The notes: generated from the sequence alone by a model not told the origin. Counted from the first letter of the stretch, positions 25,650-34,093 are shown. The stretch is DNA of 47,592 nt from an uncultured Aquimarina sp. (GCA_947495425.1 CANLYR010000037.1:1-47592); one strand, 5' to 3'. Made by a program: numbers and translations.

Positions 25650-25773
25650 GTTATTAAGAAAGGTGGAGGGAGTAGACCCTGTGAAACCTTAGCAACCCTT
25701 TATATTTCCTTTATACATATTAGGATTTTAAAGAAGGTGCTAAATTCTATTCGTCATCGACGAAAAAGATAAC
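25650..25773 (+). ncRNA. SAM-I (S-box) riboswitch upstream of metY
   Basis: 124-nt aptamer: P1 GTTATT/GATAAC; conserved AAGAAAGGTGGAGGGA, GACCCTGTGAAACCTTAGCAACC and AAGGTGCTAAATTC blocks in S-box order; P4 TTCGTCATCGACGAA. SAM binding normally lowers expression of the downstream genes, here metY-metX-thrA-osmC-metZ. The downstream leader holds a 7-bp hairpin (ATCACAA/TTGTGAT, 25782-25798) and a strand at 25808-25816 (CCTTTCTTA) complementary to 25655-25663 of the aptamer, a candidate switching element. Confidence 0.93.
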
Positions 25774-25890
25774 TCGATTCAATCACAATTTTTGTGATAG
25801 TTTACTTCCTTTCTTATTAATTTTCTATGTCTGCCACTTTATAAAGTGATGTATGTATTTGAATGTTATTAAAATTTAAATTAGAAAATT

Positions 25891-27180
25891 ATGAGTACTC
25901 AAAAATTTGCTACTGAAGCGCTACATGCAGGTCATGATGTATCTGGCAATGGAGGAACAAGAGCAGTTCCGATTTATCAAACAACATCCTATGTTTTTAA
26001 TAATGCAGATCATGCTGCTAATTTATTTAACCTATCTGAACCTGGATTCATTTACACCAGGTTAAATAACCCCACAAATGATATTCTCGAACAACGCTTA
26101 GCAGCTCTAGAAGGTGGTATTGCTGGTGTGGTAACGGCTTCTGGTACCGCAGCGATTAATACGACTTTGCTTACGTTACTAAAGGCAGGAGATCATATTG
26201 TTGCTTCTAGTAGTCTTTATGGTGGGACATACAATCTTTTGAACGTTACGCTTCCTAGATTTGGGATTACTACAACGTTTGTAGACCCATCAGATGCCGA
26301 TAATTTCAAAAATGCTGTTCAGGAAAATACGAGAGTATTTTTTGTAGAGTCATTAGGAAATCCAAAATTAGACGTGTTGGATCTTAAAGCGATCTCAACA
26401 CAAGCAAAAGCATATAAAGTGCCTCTAATCGTAGATAATACTGTAGCTACTCCTGCACTACTAAACCCAATTGAGCATGGCGCTAATATTGTGATTCATT
26501 CGCTTACAAAATATATTAGCGGTAACGGAACCTCGCTCGGAGGAGTCATTATAGATGCCGGAACTTTTGATTGGTCTAGCGGTAAGTTTCCTGAATTCAC
26601 AGAACCCTCTGCTGGATATCATGGATTAGTATATCATGAAGCACTTGGGCCGGCAGCATTTATTGCAAAAGCTAGAATAGAGGGATTGCGTGATCATGGC
26701 GCAGCGTTAAGTCCATTTAATGCATTTCAGATTTTACAAGGTTTAGAAACCTTAGACATTCGAATCAAAAAGCATAGCGAAAATGCACTCTCTTTAGCAA
26801 AGTGGTTGCAAAATCAAGATGAAGTTACCTGGGTGAAATATCCTGGACTCGAGCAGGACCCTTATTATGATTTAGCAAAAGAATACCTGCCAAAAGGTCA
26901 AAGTGGCATCATAACATTTGGAATTAAAGGCGGTTTTGATTCTGCTAAAACAGTTGCAGATGAAACTAAAATATTTTCATTATTAGCAAATATCGGAGAT
27001 TCAAAATCATTAATTATACATCCGGCAAGTACAACACACCAACAACTTGATGAAAAACAGCAAGAATCTACAGGGGTTACCCAAGATTTAATACGATTAT
27101 CTGTTGGCCTTGAAGATATCGGAGACCTCAAAGCAGATCTCAAAGCTGCTTTTGTGAAAGTAAGTGAAACTGTAAAATAA
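25891..27180 (+). CDS. metY: O-acetylhomoserine sulfhydrylase (aminocarboxypropyltransferase)
   Basis: 429 aa, the length and features of the MetY branch of Cys/Met-metabolism PLP enzymes. It joins sulfide to O-acetylhomoserine to give homocysteine. Seen: start TEALHAGHDVSGNGGTRAVPIYQTTSY, FIYTRLNNPTNDILEQRLAALEGG, SSLYGGTYNLL (phosphate grip), PLP lysine 207 in IHSLTKYISGNGTSLGG, C-terminal SLIIHPASTTHQQL and RLSVGLEDIGDL. First gene behind the SAM-I riboswitch, 17 bp before metX. A second sulfhydrylase-like gene ends the same operon, so the pathway has two parallel sulfur-insertion enzymes. Confidence 0.93.
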   Translation: MSTQKFATEALHAGHDVSGNGGTRAVPIYQTTSYVFNNADHAANLFNLSEPGFIYTRLNNPTNDILEQRLAALEGGIAGVVTASGTAAINTTLLTLLKAGDHIVASSSLYGGTYNLLNVTLPRFGITTTFVDPSDADNFKNAVQENTRVFFVESLGNPKLDVLDLKAISTQAKAYKVPLIVDNTVATPALLNPIEHGANIVIHSLTKYISGNGTSLGGVIIDAGTFDWSSGKFPEFTEPSAGYHGLVYHEALGPAAFIAKARIEGLRDHGAALSPFNAFQILQGLETLDIRIKKHSENALSLAKWLQNQDEVTWVKYPGLEQDPYYDLAKEYLPKGQSGIITFGIKGGFDSAKTVADETKIFSLLANIGDSKSLIIHPASTTHQQLDEKQQESTGVTQDLIRLSVGLEDIGDLKADLKAAFVKVSETVK

Positions 27181-27197
27181 TCAGGAAGAACGCTTCT

Positions 27198-28160
27198 ATG
27201 TTAAAAAAAATAGACATTCTCAACTTTACTACGGTAAAGAATCACTTTATCAATGCAATTCCTTTAACGTATGAAGTTTTTGGAAAACCGCTACATACTG
27301 CACCCATAGTTTTGGTTAATCATGCGCTAACAGGTAATTCTACGGTATGCGGAAAAAATGGCTGGTGGAATGGCCTGATTGGAGAAGGAAAGTGTATCGA
27401 TACAAATCGATATACTGTTTTATCCTTTAATATTCCAGGCAATGGATATGATGGAATTGAAGCGCATTTGATTGATGATTATAAAATGTTTATTGCCAGA
27501 GATGTTGCCGCTATTTTTTCAAAAGGTTTAGCGGTATTAAAGATTGAAAAATTGCATGCGGTTATTGGTGGTTCGATAGGAGGGGGTATTGCTTGGGAGC
27601 TGGCAGCGCTTCAACCCAATTTGATACAACATGTAATACCGATAGCCGCCGATTGGAAATCTACAGATTGGTTAAAAGCAAATTGCCTTGTGCAAGAACA
27701 GATTTTATTAAATTCAGAGCACCCTGTTCGCGATGCACGGCTTCATGCCATGTTAATTTATAGATCTCCAGAATCCTTTAAAGAAAAGTTTGATCGATCC
27801 TATAATGAAGATAAAAACATGTATAATGTTGAAAGTTGGTTATTGCATCATGGAGAGAAGTTGTATAAACGATTTAGTGTTTCTGCATATAAACAATTAA
27901 ATTATGTTTTGGCAAATATTGATATCACTGAAGGAAGAGGCAGTTTTTGCGAAACAGTAAAATCTATAGCATCAAATATTCATATCATAAGTGTAGACTC
28001 TGATGGTTTTTTTACGCTTGCAGAAGATAAAAGCACAGTCGAAGAGATAAAAAAAGTAAAACAAAACGTTACGCATAAGGTGATTAATTCTATTCATGGG
28101 CATGATGCATTTTTGATAGAATTTGAGCAACTAAGTCGCTTGCTAAAAGATGTATTTTAA
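27198..28160 (+). CDS. metX: Homoserine O-acyltransferase-like alpha/beta hydrolase
   Basis: 320 aa, shorter than the roughly 370 aa of classical MetX. It activates homoserine by acylation for the sulfhydrylases on either side. Seen: VLVNHALTGNSTV, nucleophile elbow IGGSIGGGIAWE (Ser126), IPIAADWKSTDW, the acid in DSDGFFT (Asp about 269) and GHDAFLIE (His302), the GHDAFL end being typical of MetX. The deletion relative to MetX falls mainly in the lid region. Lies between metY and thrA with 17 and 12 bp gaps, clearly one operon under the SAM-I switch. Confidence 0.85.
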   Translation: MLKKIDILNFTTVKNHFINAIPLTYEVFGKPLHTAPIVLVNHALTGNSTVCGKNGWWNGLIGEGKCIDTNRYTVLSFNIPGNGYDGIEAHLIDDYKMFIARDVAAIFSKGLAVLKIEKLHAVIGGSIGGGIAWELAALQPNLIQHVIPIAADWKSTDWLKANCLVQEQILLNSEHPVRDARLHAMLIYRSPESFKEKFDRSYNEDKNMYNVESWLLHHGEKLYKRFSVSAYKQLNYVLANIDITEGRGSFCETVKSIASNIHIISVDSDGFFTLAEDKSTVEEIKKVKQNVTHKVINSIHGHDAFLIEFEQLSRLLKDVF

Positions 28161-28172
28161 AAGAAAAGAAAA

Positions 28173-30587
28173 ATGAAGGTATTAAAGTTTGGAGGAAAAT
28201 CATTAGCCAACGGAAAAGGAATCGATACGGTAGTAGAAATCATTGAAGATAAAGTTAGAAATGGAGAAACAATCACCGTAGTACTTTCAGCCAGAGGAAA
28301 TACAACGGATGAGCTAGAACAAATTCTTGAAAAATCGAGCAGGAACGAAGAGTATGCCGTACAACTAGAGACGTTCAAAAAATACCAAACTGAAGGATTC
28401 GAGGATGTTGATTTTACAGTAGAGTTTTCAACCTTAGATAAGCTCTTTGAAGGCGTCTCTCTTTTAGGCGATTATAGCAAGAGGATAAAAGATCAGGTGT
28501 TGTCCCAGGGAGAGGTGATTTCTGCGAAACTACTGACTCAAATTTTAAAAAACAGAAATATCGATGCTAATTTCACAGATAGTAGAACACTAATTATCAC
28601 AAATGGACAGTTTGGCGATGCGCAACCTTTGGATACCTTATCCAAAGAAAATGTAATTCATCATTTTCAAAAACATAACGGAACAACTGTAAATATCGTA
28701 ACTGGATTTATTGCATCTAATACCAAAAATGAAACGACCACATTAGGAAGAAACGGAAGCAATTATACAGCTTCACTACTGGCAAATTATTTGGATGCCG
28801 AAGAACTCCAGAATTTCACACACGTTGATGGAATTTATACTGCCAATCCTGATTTGGTACCAAATGCAAAAAAAATTGAAAAATTATCGTTTACCGAAGC
28901 TAATGAATTGGCTTATTTTGGAGCCAATATTTTACATGCAAAAACGATTATCCCGTTAATAGAAAAGGACATTCCTCTTCGTATCCTCAATACTTTTGAT
29001 CATAAAAGTGAAGGGACATTAATCACCTCGGCTGTAAATAAGAAAGGAATTAAGTCACTCTCGGTATTAGAAAATGTTGCTTTAATTAATCTAGAAGGAA
29101 GAGGGCTTTTGGGAAAAGCAGGGGTAGATGCAAGAATATTTAGAGCATTGGCGCAAAAAAATATCAGTGTGAGTGTTATTTCTCAGGGATCATCTGAGCG
29201 AGGAATCGGTTTTATCGTTGAAGCGGATAAGGCAAATGAGACCAAAGCTGTACTCGAGAAAGAATTCGAAGCCGATATTCAAAAACGTGATGTAAGTACT
29301 ATTTCTTTGGAGAAGAACGTGTCCGTAATTTCTATAATAGGTCAAGATCTTAGTACATTTCATAAGCCCTACAATGCCTTGATTAAAAATCGAGTAATTC
29401 CATTGCTTTTTAATAATACGGTTACAGGTAGAAATGTGAGTCTTGTGGTTCAAAAATCGCAATTGCACCGTGCTTTGAATGTTATTCATGGCGAAATTTT
29501 TGATATTTCAAAAAAAGTAAATCTAGCTATATTTGGTCATGGATTAGTCGGAGGGACATTGATTGACCAAATTTTGAAATCTGCAAAACAAATTGAAAAG
29601 CGAAAAAAGAGTAACCTCACTATTTTTGCTGTTGCAAATTCTAGAAAAGTATTGTTCGATAAAAACGGAATTGGCACGGATTGGAAAACTAAAATTGAAA
29701 CACAAGGAGTTTCATATCGTATAGAAGATGTCATAAAATTTGCAGATAAACATCATCTCGAAAACCTAATTGCTATCGATAATACTGCCAGCCAAAAATT
29801 CACAGATAACTATTTAGATTTAGTAACACACGGCTTTGATTTGGTATCGTCTAATAAAGTGGCTAATACCCTAAGTTTTGATTTTTATAAACAGTTAAGA
29901 GCAAAACTTGAAGAAAATCAAAAGCAATATCTATACGAAACGAATGTAGGTGCCGGGCTTCCTTTAATAGACACTATAAAATTGCTACATGTATCGGGAG
30001 AGAATATTACTAGAATTAAAGGGGTGTTCTCTGGATCACTAAGCTATTTATTCAATACATTTTCTGTTGAAGAAAGGGAGTTTAGCGAAGTATTACAAGA
30101 AGCAATAGACAAAGGGTTTACCGAGCCAGATCCAAGAGAAGATTTATGTGGCAATGATGTGGGTAGAAAACTATTGATTTTAGCCAGAGAGCTAGATTTA
30201 AGCAATGAATTTAGTGATGTTGCTATTCATAACCTTATTCCCGAAAATCTTAGAGATGGTGATGCTAATCAGTTTTTGAGTACACTAAAAGATTTAGATC
30301 CGGTTTATCAAAAAATTAAAGAAGCACAAAAAACCGATCATGTATTGCGATATATTGGCGATCTTTGGGGTGATTTATCTCAGGAAAAAGGAAATCTAGA
30401 TGTAAAATTAGTTTCTGTTCCTAAAAATAGTGCGTTAGGACAAGTAAAAGGTTCTGACTCTATATTTGAAATTTATACAGAATCGTATGGAGATCAGCCT
30501 ATAGTAATTCAAGGTGCTGGTGCTGGTTCGGCAGTAACAGCAAGAGGTGTCTTTGGCGATATATTGCGGTTAGCAGACAAAGGATAA
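28173..30587 (+). CDS. thrA: Bifunctional aspartokinase/homoserine dehydrogenase I
   Basis: 804 aa, usual for the fusion. N-terminal kinase: VLKFGGKSLANGKG at the start, then GFIASNTKNETTTLGRNGSNYTASLLA, and DGIYTANPDLVPNAKKI. Regulatory ACT region about 300-450 (LINLEGRGLLGKAGVDARIFRALAQKNISVSVISQGSSERGIGFIV). C-terminal dehydrogenase: NLAIFGHGLVGGTLIDQIL (NADP site), VSSNKVANTLSF, YLYETNVGAGLPLIDTIK, ITRIKGVFSGSLSYLFN, FTEPDPREDLCGNDVGRKLLIL. It supplies homoserine to metX. Located inside the methionine operon, so the SAM riboswitch also controls this upstream branch enzyme. Confidence 0.95.
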   Translation: MKVLKFGGKSLANGKGIDTVVEIIEDKVRNGETITVVLSARGNTTDELEQILEKSSRNEEYAVQLETFKKYQTEGFEDVDFTVEFSTLDKLFEGVSLLGDYSKRIKDQVLSQGEVISAKLLTQILKNRNIDANFTDSRTLIITNGQFGDAQPLDTLSKENVIHHFQKHNGTTVNIVTGFIASNTKNETTTLGRNGSNYTASLLANYLDAEELQNFTHVDGIYTANPDLVPNAKKIEKLSFTEANELAYFGANILHAKTIIPLIEKDIPLRILNTFDHKSEGTLITSAVNKKGIKSLSVLENVALINLEGRGLLGKAGVDARIFRALAQKNISVSVISQGSSERGIGFIVEADKANETKAVLEKEFEADIQKRDVSTISLEKNVSVISIIGQDLSTFHKPYNALIKNRVIPLLFNNTVTGRNVSLVVQKSQLHRALNVIHGEIFDISKKVNLAIFGHGLVGGTLIDQILKSAKQIEKRKKSNLTIFAVANSRKVLFDKNGIGTDWKTKIETQGVSYRIEDVIKFADKHHLENLIAIDNTASQKFTDNYLDLVTHGFDLVSSNKVANTLSFDFYKQLRAKLEENQKQYLYETNVGAGLPLIDTIKLLHVSGENITRIKGVFSGSLSYLFNTFSVEEREFSEVLQEAIDKGFTEPDPREDLCGNDVGRKLLILARELDLSNEFSDVAIHNLIPENLRDGDANQFLSTLKDLDPVYQKIKEAQKTDHVLRYIGDLWGDLSQEKGNLDVKLVSVPKNSALGQVKGSDSIFEIYTESYGDQPIVIQGAGAGSAVTARGVFGDILRLADKG

Positions 30588-30605
30588 AAAAACTAGTGCG
30601 TTAAG

Positions 30606-30695
30606 CCTGCCTGCCGGCAGGCAGGGATTGAAGCGGCATCCTTTTAATCGCTTTCTCCCTGAGCGAAGCCGAAGGGTATAGAAAGCGATTAAAAG
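30606..30695. repeat. Intergenic palindromic repeat with two hairpins
   Basis: CCTGCCTGCCGGCAGGCAGG (30606-30625) is a perfect 20-nt palindrome; CTTTTAATCGCTTTC (30641-30655) pairs exactly with GAAAGCGATTAAAAG (30681-30695) around CCTGAGCGAAGCCGAAGGG. The G/C-rich words are of the kind repeated all over flavobacterial genomes. It lies inside the metY-metZ operon and could shape mRNA stability. Confidence 0.75.
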
Positions 30696-30753
30696 ATATA
30701 GCGAAAAGCCTGACCCTGATTGAAGCAGAAGGGTAACGCCAAAATATAAAATA

Positions 30754-31179
30754 ATGAAAATACAACTTAAACGAATAGACAAGGATTATCATTTTGAGTT
30801 AAAAAATGAAAGAGGACATGTTACTCATATTGATAGCAAAGCCGAAGTGGGAGGACATGATTTGGCTCCTAGTCCAATGGAGTACGTGTTAATGGGGGTA
30901 GCGGGATGTAGTGCTATTGATGTGATTTCTATCCTAAAAAAACAACGACAAGAAATTACTGACTATAGCGCCGAGGTTCATGGCATTAGAGAAAAAATCG
31001 ATGGTGCATCACCGTTTAAACATATTACGGTAACGGTGTATCTTGAAGGTGATATAGCGCCTGAAAAAGCCAAAAGAGCAGCACAGTTGTCTTTTGAAAA
31101 GTATTGTTCGGTATCTAAAACGTTAGAACCTACCGCAGAAATAAAATATAAGGTTGTGGTCAATAATATAGAAGTATGA
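30754..31179 (+). CDS. OsmC family protein
   Basis: 141 aa, full length for OsmC/Ohr-type peroxidases. Both reactive cysteines are in place: Cys52 in MGVAGCSAIDVISIL and Cys118 in SFEKYCSVSKTL, with the PSPMEYVLMGVAG and AEVGGHDLAPS context. Such enzymes reduce organic hydroperoxides with thiols; in methionine operons of Bacteroidota an OsmC gene is commonly present and its role there is not clear to me. It overlaps metZ by ATGA, indicating translational coupling. Confidence 0.9.
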   Translation: MKIQLKRIDKDYHFELKNERGHVTHIDSKAEVGGHDLAPSPMEYVLMGVAGCSAIDVISILKKQRQEITDYSAEVHGIREKIDGASPFKHITVTVYLEGDIAPEKAKRAAQLSFEKYCSVSKTLEPTAEIKYKVVVNNIEV

Positions 31180-32354
31180 GTACAGAAAGTAAACATTTCG
31201 AAACACAAGCGGTAAGAACACAAACAGAGAAAACGCAATTTCTGGAGCATTCTACACCAATGTATCTTACCTCTGGCTTTGTTTTTGAAGATGCTGAAGA
31301 AATGCGAGCGGCCTTTGCCGAAGAAAAAGAAAGAAATCTTTACAGCAGATTTAGCAATCCTAATACGACAGAATTCGTAGATAAGATTTGTAAACTTGAA
31401 GGCGCAGAAGAGGGTTATGCTTTTGCAACGGGTATGGCAGCAGTTTTTTCTACGTTTGCTGCACTTCTGGATTCTGGCGATCATATAGTTTCTGCACGAT
31501 CCGTATTTGGATCTACACATACTTTATTTACCAAGTATTTTCCAAAATGGAACATAGAAACTAGTTATTTTAGAATAGATGAGGTAGAGAAGATAGAAAG
31601 CTTAATTCAGCCCAACACCAAAATTATTTATGCAGAATCACCAACGAACCCTGGTGTCGATATTTTAGATTTAGAACTGTTAGGCAAGATTGCCAAAAAG
31701 CATAATTTACTTTTGATTATTGATAATTGTTTTGCGACTCCGTATCTTCAGAATCCCATAAAATTTGGTGCGGATTTGGTAATCCATTCGGCTACAAAAT
31801 TAATTGATGGTCAAGGAAGAGTACTAGGTGGTGTTACCGTTGGGAAAAAAGAATTGATAAGAGAGATTTATTTATTTTCTCGAAATACCGGTCCGGCTTT
31901 ATCGCCTTTTAATGCATGGATGTTATCCAAAAGTCTAGAAACTTTGGCGGTAAGAGTAGATCGTCATTGTGAAAATGCACTCAAATTAGCTGAATTTCTT
32001 GAAGCACATCCAAAAGTGAATTGGGTAAAATATCCATTTCTGAAATCGCATCCACAATATGGTATAGCCAAAAAACAAATGAAATTAGGGGGTAATATTG
32101 TTGCTTTTGAAATAAAAGGGGGTGTTATGGCCGGGAAGACTTTTTTTGATAGTATAAACATGTGTTCATTATCTGCTAATCTTGGAGATACCAGAACTAT
32201 TGTTACCCATCCTGCTTCTACAACACATAGTAAATTAGGAAAAGAGGATAAGCTGGTTGTGGGTATTACAGACGGTATGGTGCGATGCTCTGTAGGCTTG
32301 GAGCATATAGATGATATTATACAGGATATTGAAAAGGCTTTAGAGCAATTATAA
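31176..32354 (+). CDS. metZ: O-succinyl/O-acetylhomoserine sulfhydrylase-like (MetZ type) PLP enzyme
   Basis: 392 aa, the shorter MetZ/cystathionine-synthase branch of the Cys/Met PLP family. Seen: HFETQAVRTQTEKTQFLEHSTPMYLTSGFVF, NLYSRFSNPNTTEF, ATGMAAVFSTFAALL, SARSVFGSTHTLF, PLP lysine 208 in IHSATKLIDGQGRVLGG, and LGDTRTIVTHPASTTHSKL. Catalyses sulfide addition to an acyl-homoserine or related replacement. Partly redundant with metY in the same operon. Last gene before a terminator hairpin at 32371. The exact acyl donor (succinyl or acetyl) cannot be decided by eye. Confidence 0.88.
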   Translation: MSTESKHFETQAVRTQTEKTQFLEHSTPMYLTSGFVFEDAEEMRAAFAEEKERNLYSRFSNPNTTEFVDKICKLEGAEEGYAFATGMAAVFSTFAALLDSGDHIVSARSVFGSTHTLFTKYFPKWNIETSYFRIDEVEKIESLIQPNTKIIYAESPTNPGVDILDLELLGKIAKKHNLLLIIDNCFATPYLQNPIKFGADLVIHSATKLIDGQGRVLGGVTVGKKELIREIYLFSRNTGPALSPFNAWMLSKSLETLAVRVDRHCENALKLAEFLEAHPKVNWVKYPFLKSHPQYGIAKKQMKLGGNIVAFEIKGGVMAGKTFFDSINMCSLSANLGDTRTIVTHPASTTHSKLGKEDKLVVGITDGMVRCSVGLEHIDDIIQDIEKALEQL

Positions 32355-32370
32355 ATCATATATGTGAATA

Positions 32371-32400
32371 GGCTAAGAATTTTCTTAGCCTCATTTCTTT
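32371..32400 (+). terminator. Terminator of the methionine operon
   Basis: GGCTAAGAA pairs with TTCTTAGCC (9 bp, 2-base loop), followed by TCATTTCTTTTT. It begins 16 bases past the metZ stop. Confidence 0.8.
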
Positions 32401-32402
32401 TT

Positions 32403-32507
32403 GAGGCTATCCGAAAAAATACATTATTTACATTACTGTCACATTAAGCTTGTCTACCGATAAGGCAGCCTTCAAATGACAAATAAAATTGCTTTTCAGA
32501 TAGCCTC
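32403..32507. repeat. 105-bp foldback repeat
   Basis: GAGGCTATC-C-GAAAA at its left end is inverted at the right as TTTTC-A-GATAGCCTC (14 pairs, one mismatch). Inside lies a short non-coding stretch. This GGCTATC..GATAGCC pair is a type I recognise as recurrent in flavobacterial intergenic DNA. Confidence 0.65.
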
Positions 32508-32550
32508 TTCTATTTAATCTGCGATCTTCGTTGTCAAATAGTTACCTGCA

Positions 32551-32730
32551 CTATTTACATGGTACAAGACATTCGTAATAGCACAACCACTCGGGTAAAT
32601 CCCATGGACACGAATTATAGCAGCGAGTATCTAGACATAGATCATTAACTGGACCAGGATACCCTCCCTTAATTGATTTTTGTTGATCCTTCTTGATCAC
32701 TTTAAAACCTTTTAAATTTTTGAATTTCAT
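32551..32730 (-). CDS. GG-leader Cys-rich peptide precursor 2 (RCYNSC family)
   Basis: 59 aa, easy to miss. Leader of 23 residues ending Gly22-Gly23 (MKFKNLKGFKVIKKDQQ then KSIKGG), aligning residue for residue with the leader of the peptide at 7163. The core (36 aa) begins YPGPVNDLCLDTRCYNSCPW and has six Cys: one early (C32), the RCYNSC pair, then Cys50, Cys54 and Cys58 near the end. The shared leader and RCYNSC motif show that these are paralogous precursors, presumably exported by one C39 transporter outside the window. Function (bacteriocin-like, signal or other) unknown. Confidence 0.8.
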   Translation of the reverse strand: MKFKNLKGFKVIKKDQQKSIKGGYPGPVNDLCLDTRCYNSCPWDLPEWLCYYECLVPCK

Positions 32731-32892
32731 AATATTAGTATTTAAGATGATGAATGTGAAATATCGTCAGTATCGCCTATATAACAAATAGCAAGTTTGT
32801 AGTTTGTGATTATTACTTTATAGCTGGCCTATTATGGACTATAAGTATATCTGCATTTAATAATCAGAGTTAGATATGAAATTAGCAGATAT

Positions 32893-33260
32893 TCATTTAA
32901 TTATATTATATATTGTTCCTGCGCCTTCTGGGAGACGTACAGGATAAGGGCTTTCATAATAGTTGCCTTCACAATTCGTTCTTAGAGGGAGAGAATTAAA
33001 ATACTTATAAATAAGATAGTAATTTTATGTCTGATGCAACAGTAATCCTGAGTAGATCTTACAGGCCCAAAGGCCTTTATACAAAAATGTACAACCTGCT
33101 TTAGTCAGATTTTCTGTATTTTTACAATGATATTGTATCTTCGAGGCTTCTCTACAGTGTGATGACAGGTCAATTGATCAAGATCTATTCTCTTGATTAG
33201 TGAGATCTGATTGCAGTCAACCGATTTATAAGGCTTGATATAAGATGTGTCAGAGTCTTG
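32893..33260 (-). pseudogene. Decayed gene remnant (frameshift plus internal stop)
   Basis: Reading leftward from 33260, 51 codons have protein character (YIKPYKSVDCNQISLIKRID, then QLTCHHTVEKPRRYNIIVKIQKI) and stop at 33105. A second frame takes over (LTKAGCTFLYKGLWACKIYSG), meets TAA at 33025, and continues in the same frame as LPLRTNCEGNYYESPYPVRL and PEGAGTIYNIIK to TGA at 32893. No start codon is seen for the first part. The pieces read as one Cys-containing protein broken by a frameshift and a stop; family unknown. Confidence 0.4.
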
Positions 33261-33303
33261 TTATCTTTCGGAGGTTATTTATGACTAATCATAGCATATA
33301 GTA

Positions 33304-33858
33304 CTACCTTGCAAGCGTAATAAATTGATCACCAGTTACAGATGCAATAATTGTCTCGGCTCCAAATTCTACCGTAATCTCTTCATCTACAGCAATTTTT
33401 AAGGTCATCGATTGTTCGGTTAGAGAAGTAATTTCATTTGAGGTAGTTTCTTGCTGAACAGTAACCGAAAGTGTATTCCCGTTTACTGTCCATTCACTTG
33501 TACCAATAAGTTCAGTAACATTTTGCTTGACTTCGATAGGGTCTTGAAATGGTATTGTAAAATTTGCGACCAGTATAAAGCCTCCCGAACCTGCTACTAT
33601 ATTAGGTTCATTTTCTGAAGTAGATTCAGTAAATGTAGCAGTTGCTGTGTAGTCTCTACCAGTTACACTATAATCGCCATTTACAGGAAGTCCGCCAATC
33701 GTGGCAGAAGCTCTTCCATTCTCTGATCGGGTTTCTGTTAAACTCCACTCGCCGGGGATTAAGGTCTCATCTGCTACGAAGGGAGCATCATCATCGCTAC
33801 TACAGGAAACAATTAAAGTAGTTGTAGTTAAGAACAACAAGAAGGCTAATTTTTTCAT
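33304..33858 (-). CDS. Lipocalin-like lipoprotein
   Basis: 184 aa from the ATG at 33858 (the longer frame adds a non-signal tail). Lipobox LIVSC (Cys19) followed by SSDDD, a strong flavobacterial surface-export pattern. Mature part begins LIPGEWSLTETRSENG and alternates beta strands (YTATATFTESTSENE, SEWTVNGNTLSVTVQQ, QSMTLKIAVDEEITVEF), the layout of lipocalin-like DUFs that measure 'GxW' then an eight-strand barrel. Ligand unknown. Lies just upstream of, and divergent from, the sulfate-assimilation operon. Confidence 0.7.
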   Translation of the reverse strand: MKKLAFLLFLTTTTLIVSCSSDDDAPFVADETLIPGEWSLTETRSENGRASATIGGLPVNGDYSVTGRDYTATATFTESTSENEPNIVAGSGGFILVANFTIPFQDPIEVKQNVTELIGTSEWTVNGNTLSVTVQQETTSNEITSLTEQSMTLKIAVDEEITVEFGAETIIASVTGDQFITLAR

Positions 33859-33994
33859 AATGTTTTGATTAGATATTGTGTAGCTAAATAACTTAAAACG
33901 CAATTTTCCTTATTGCTTCTCGCACAGTGGTGATGAAAGCACCAACAGAAAAAGCTGTACAAAATTTACTATCATTTTTTAAGAGTTCTAATAA

Positions 33995-34011
33995 TCTACT
34001 AAATTAGTAGA
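33995..34011. promoter_or_regulatory. 17-bp palindrome, candidate operator of the sulfate-assimilation operon
   Basis: TCTACTAAATTAGTAGA is a perfect palindrome (8-bp arms, central A) 137 bp before the DUF2061 start. A related half (CCTACTAATCC, 34110-34120) follows the -7 box. This looks like a dimeric repressor/activator site; the regulator is not in the window. Confidence 0.5.
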
Positions 34012-34093
34012 CTTTTTACTGATAATATCATAATTCTTGATTTTACCTTAAGAATTTTTGATATTTTGGACTGATAAATAAATTTAAATAGTA

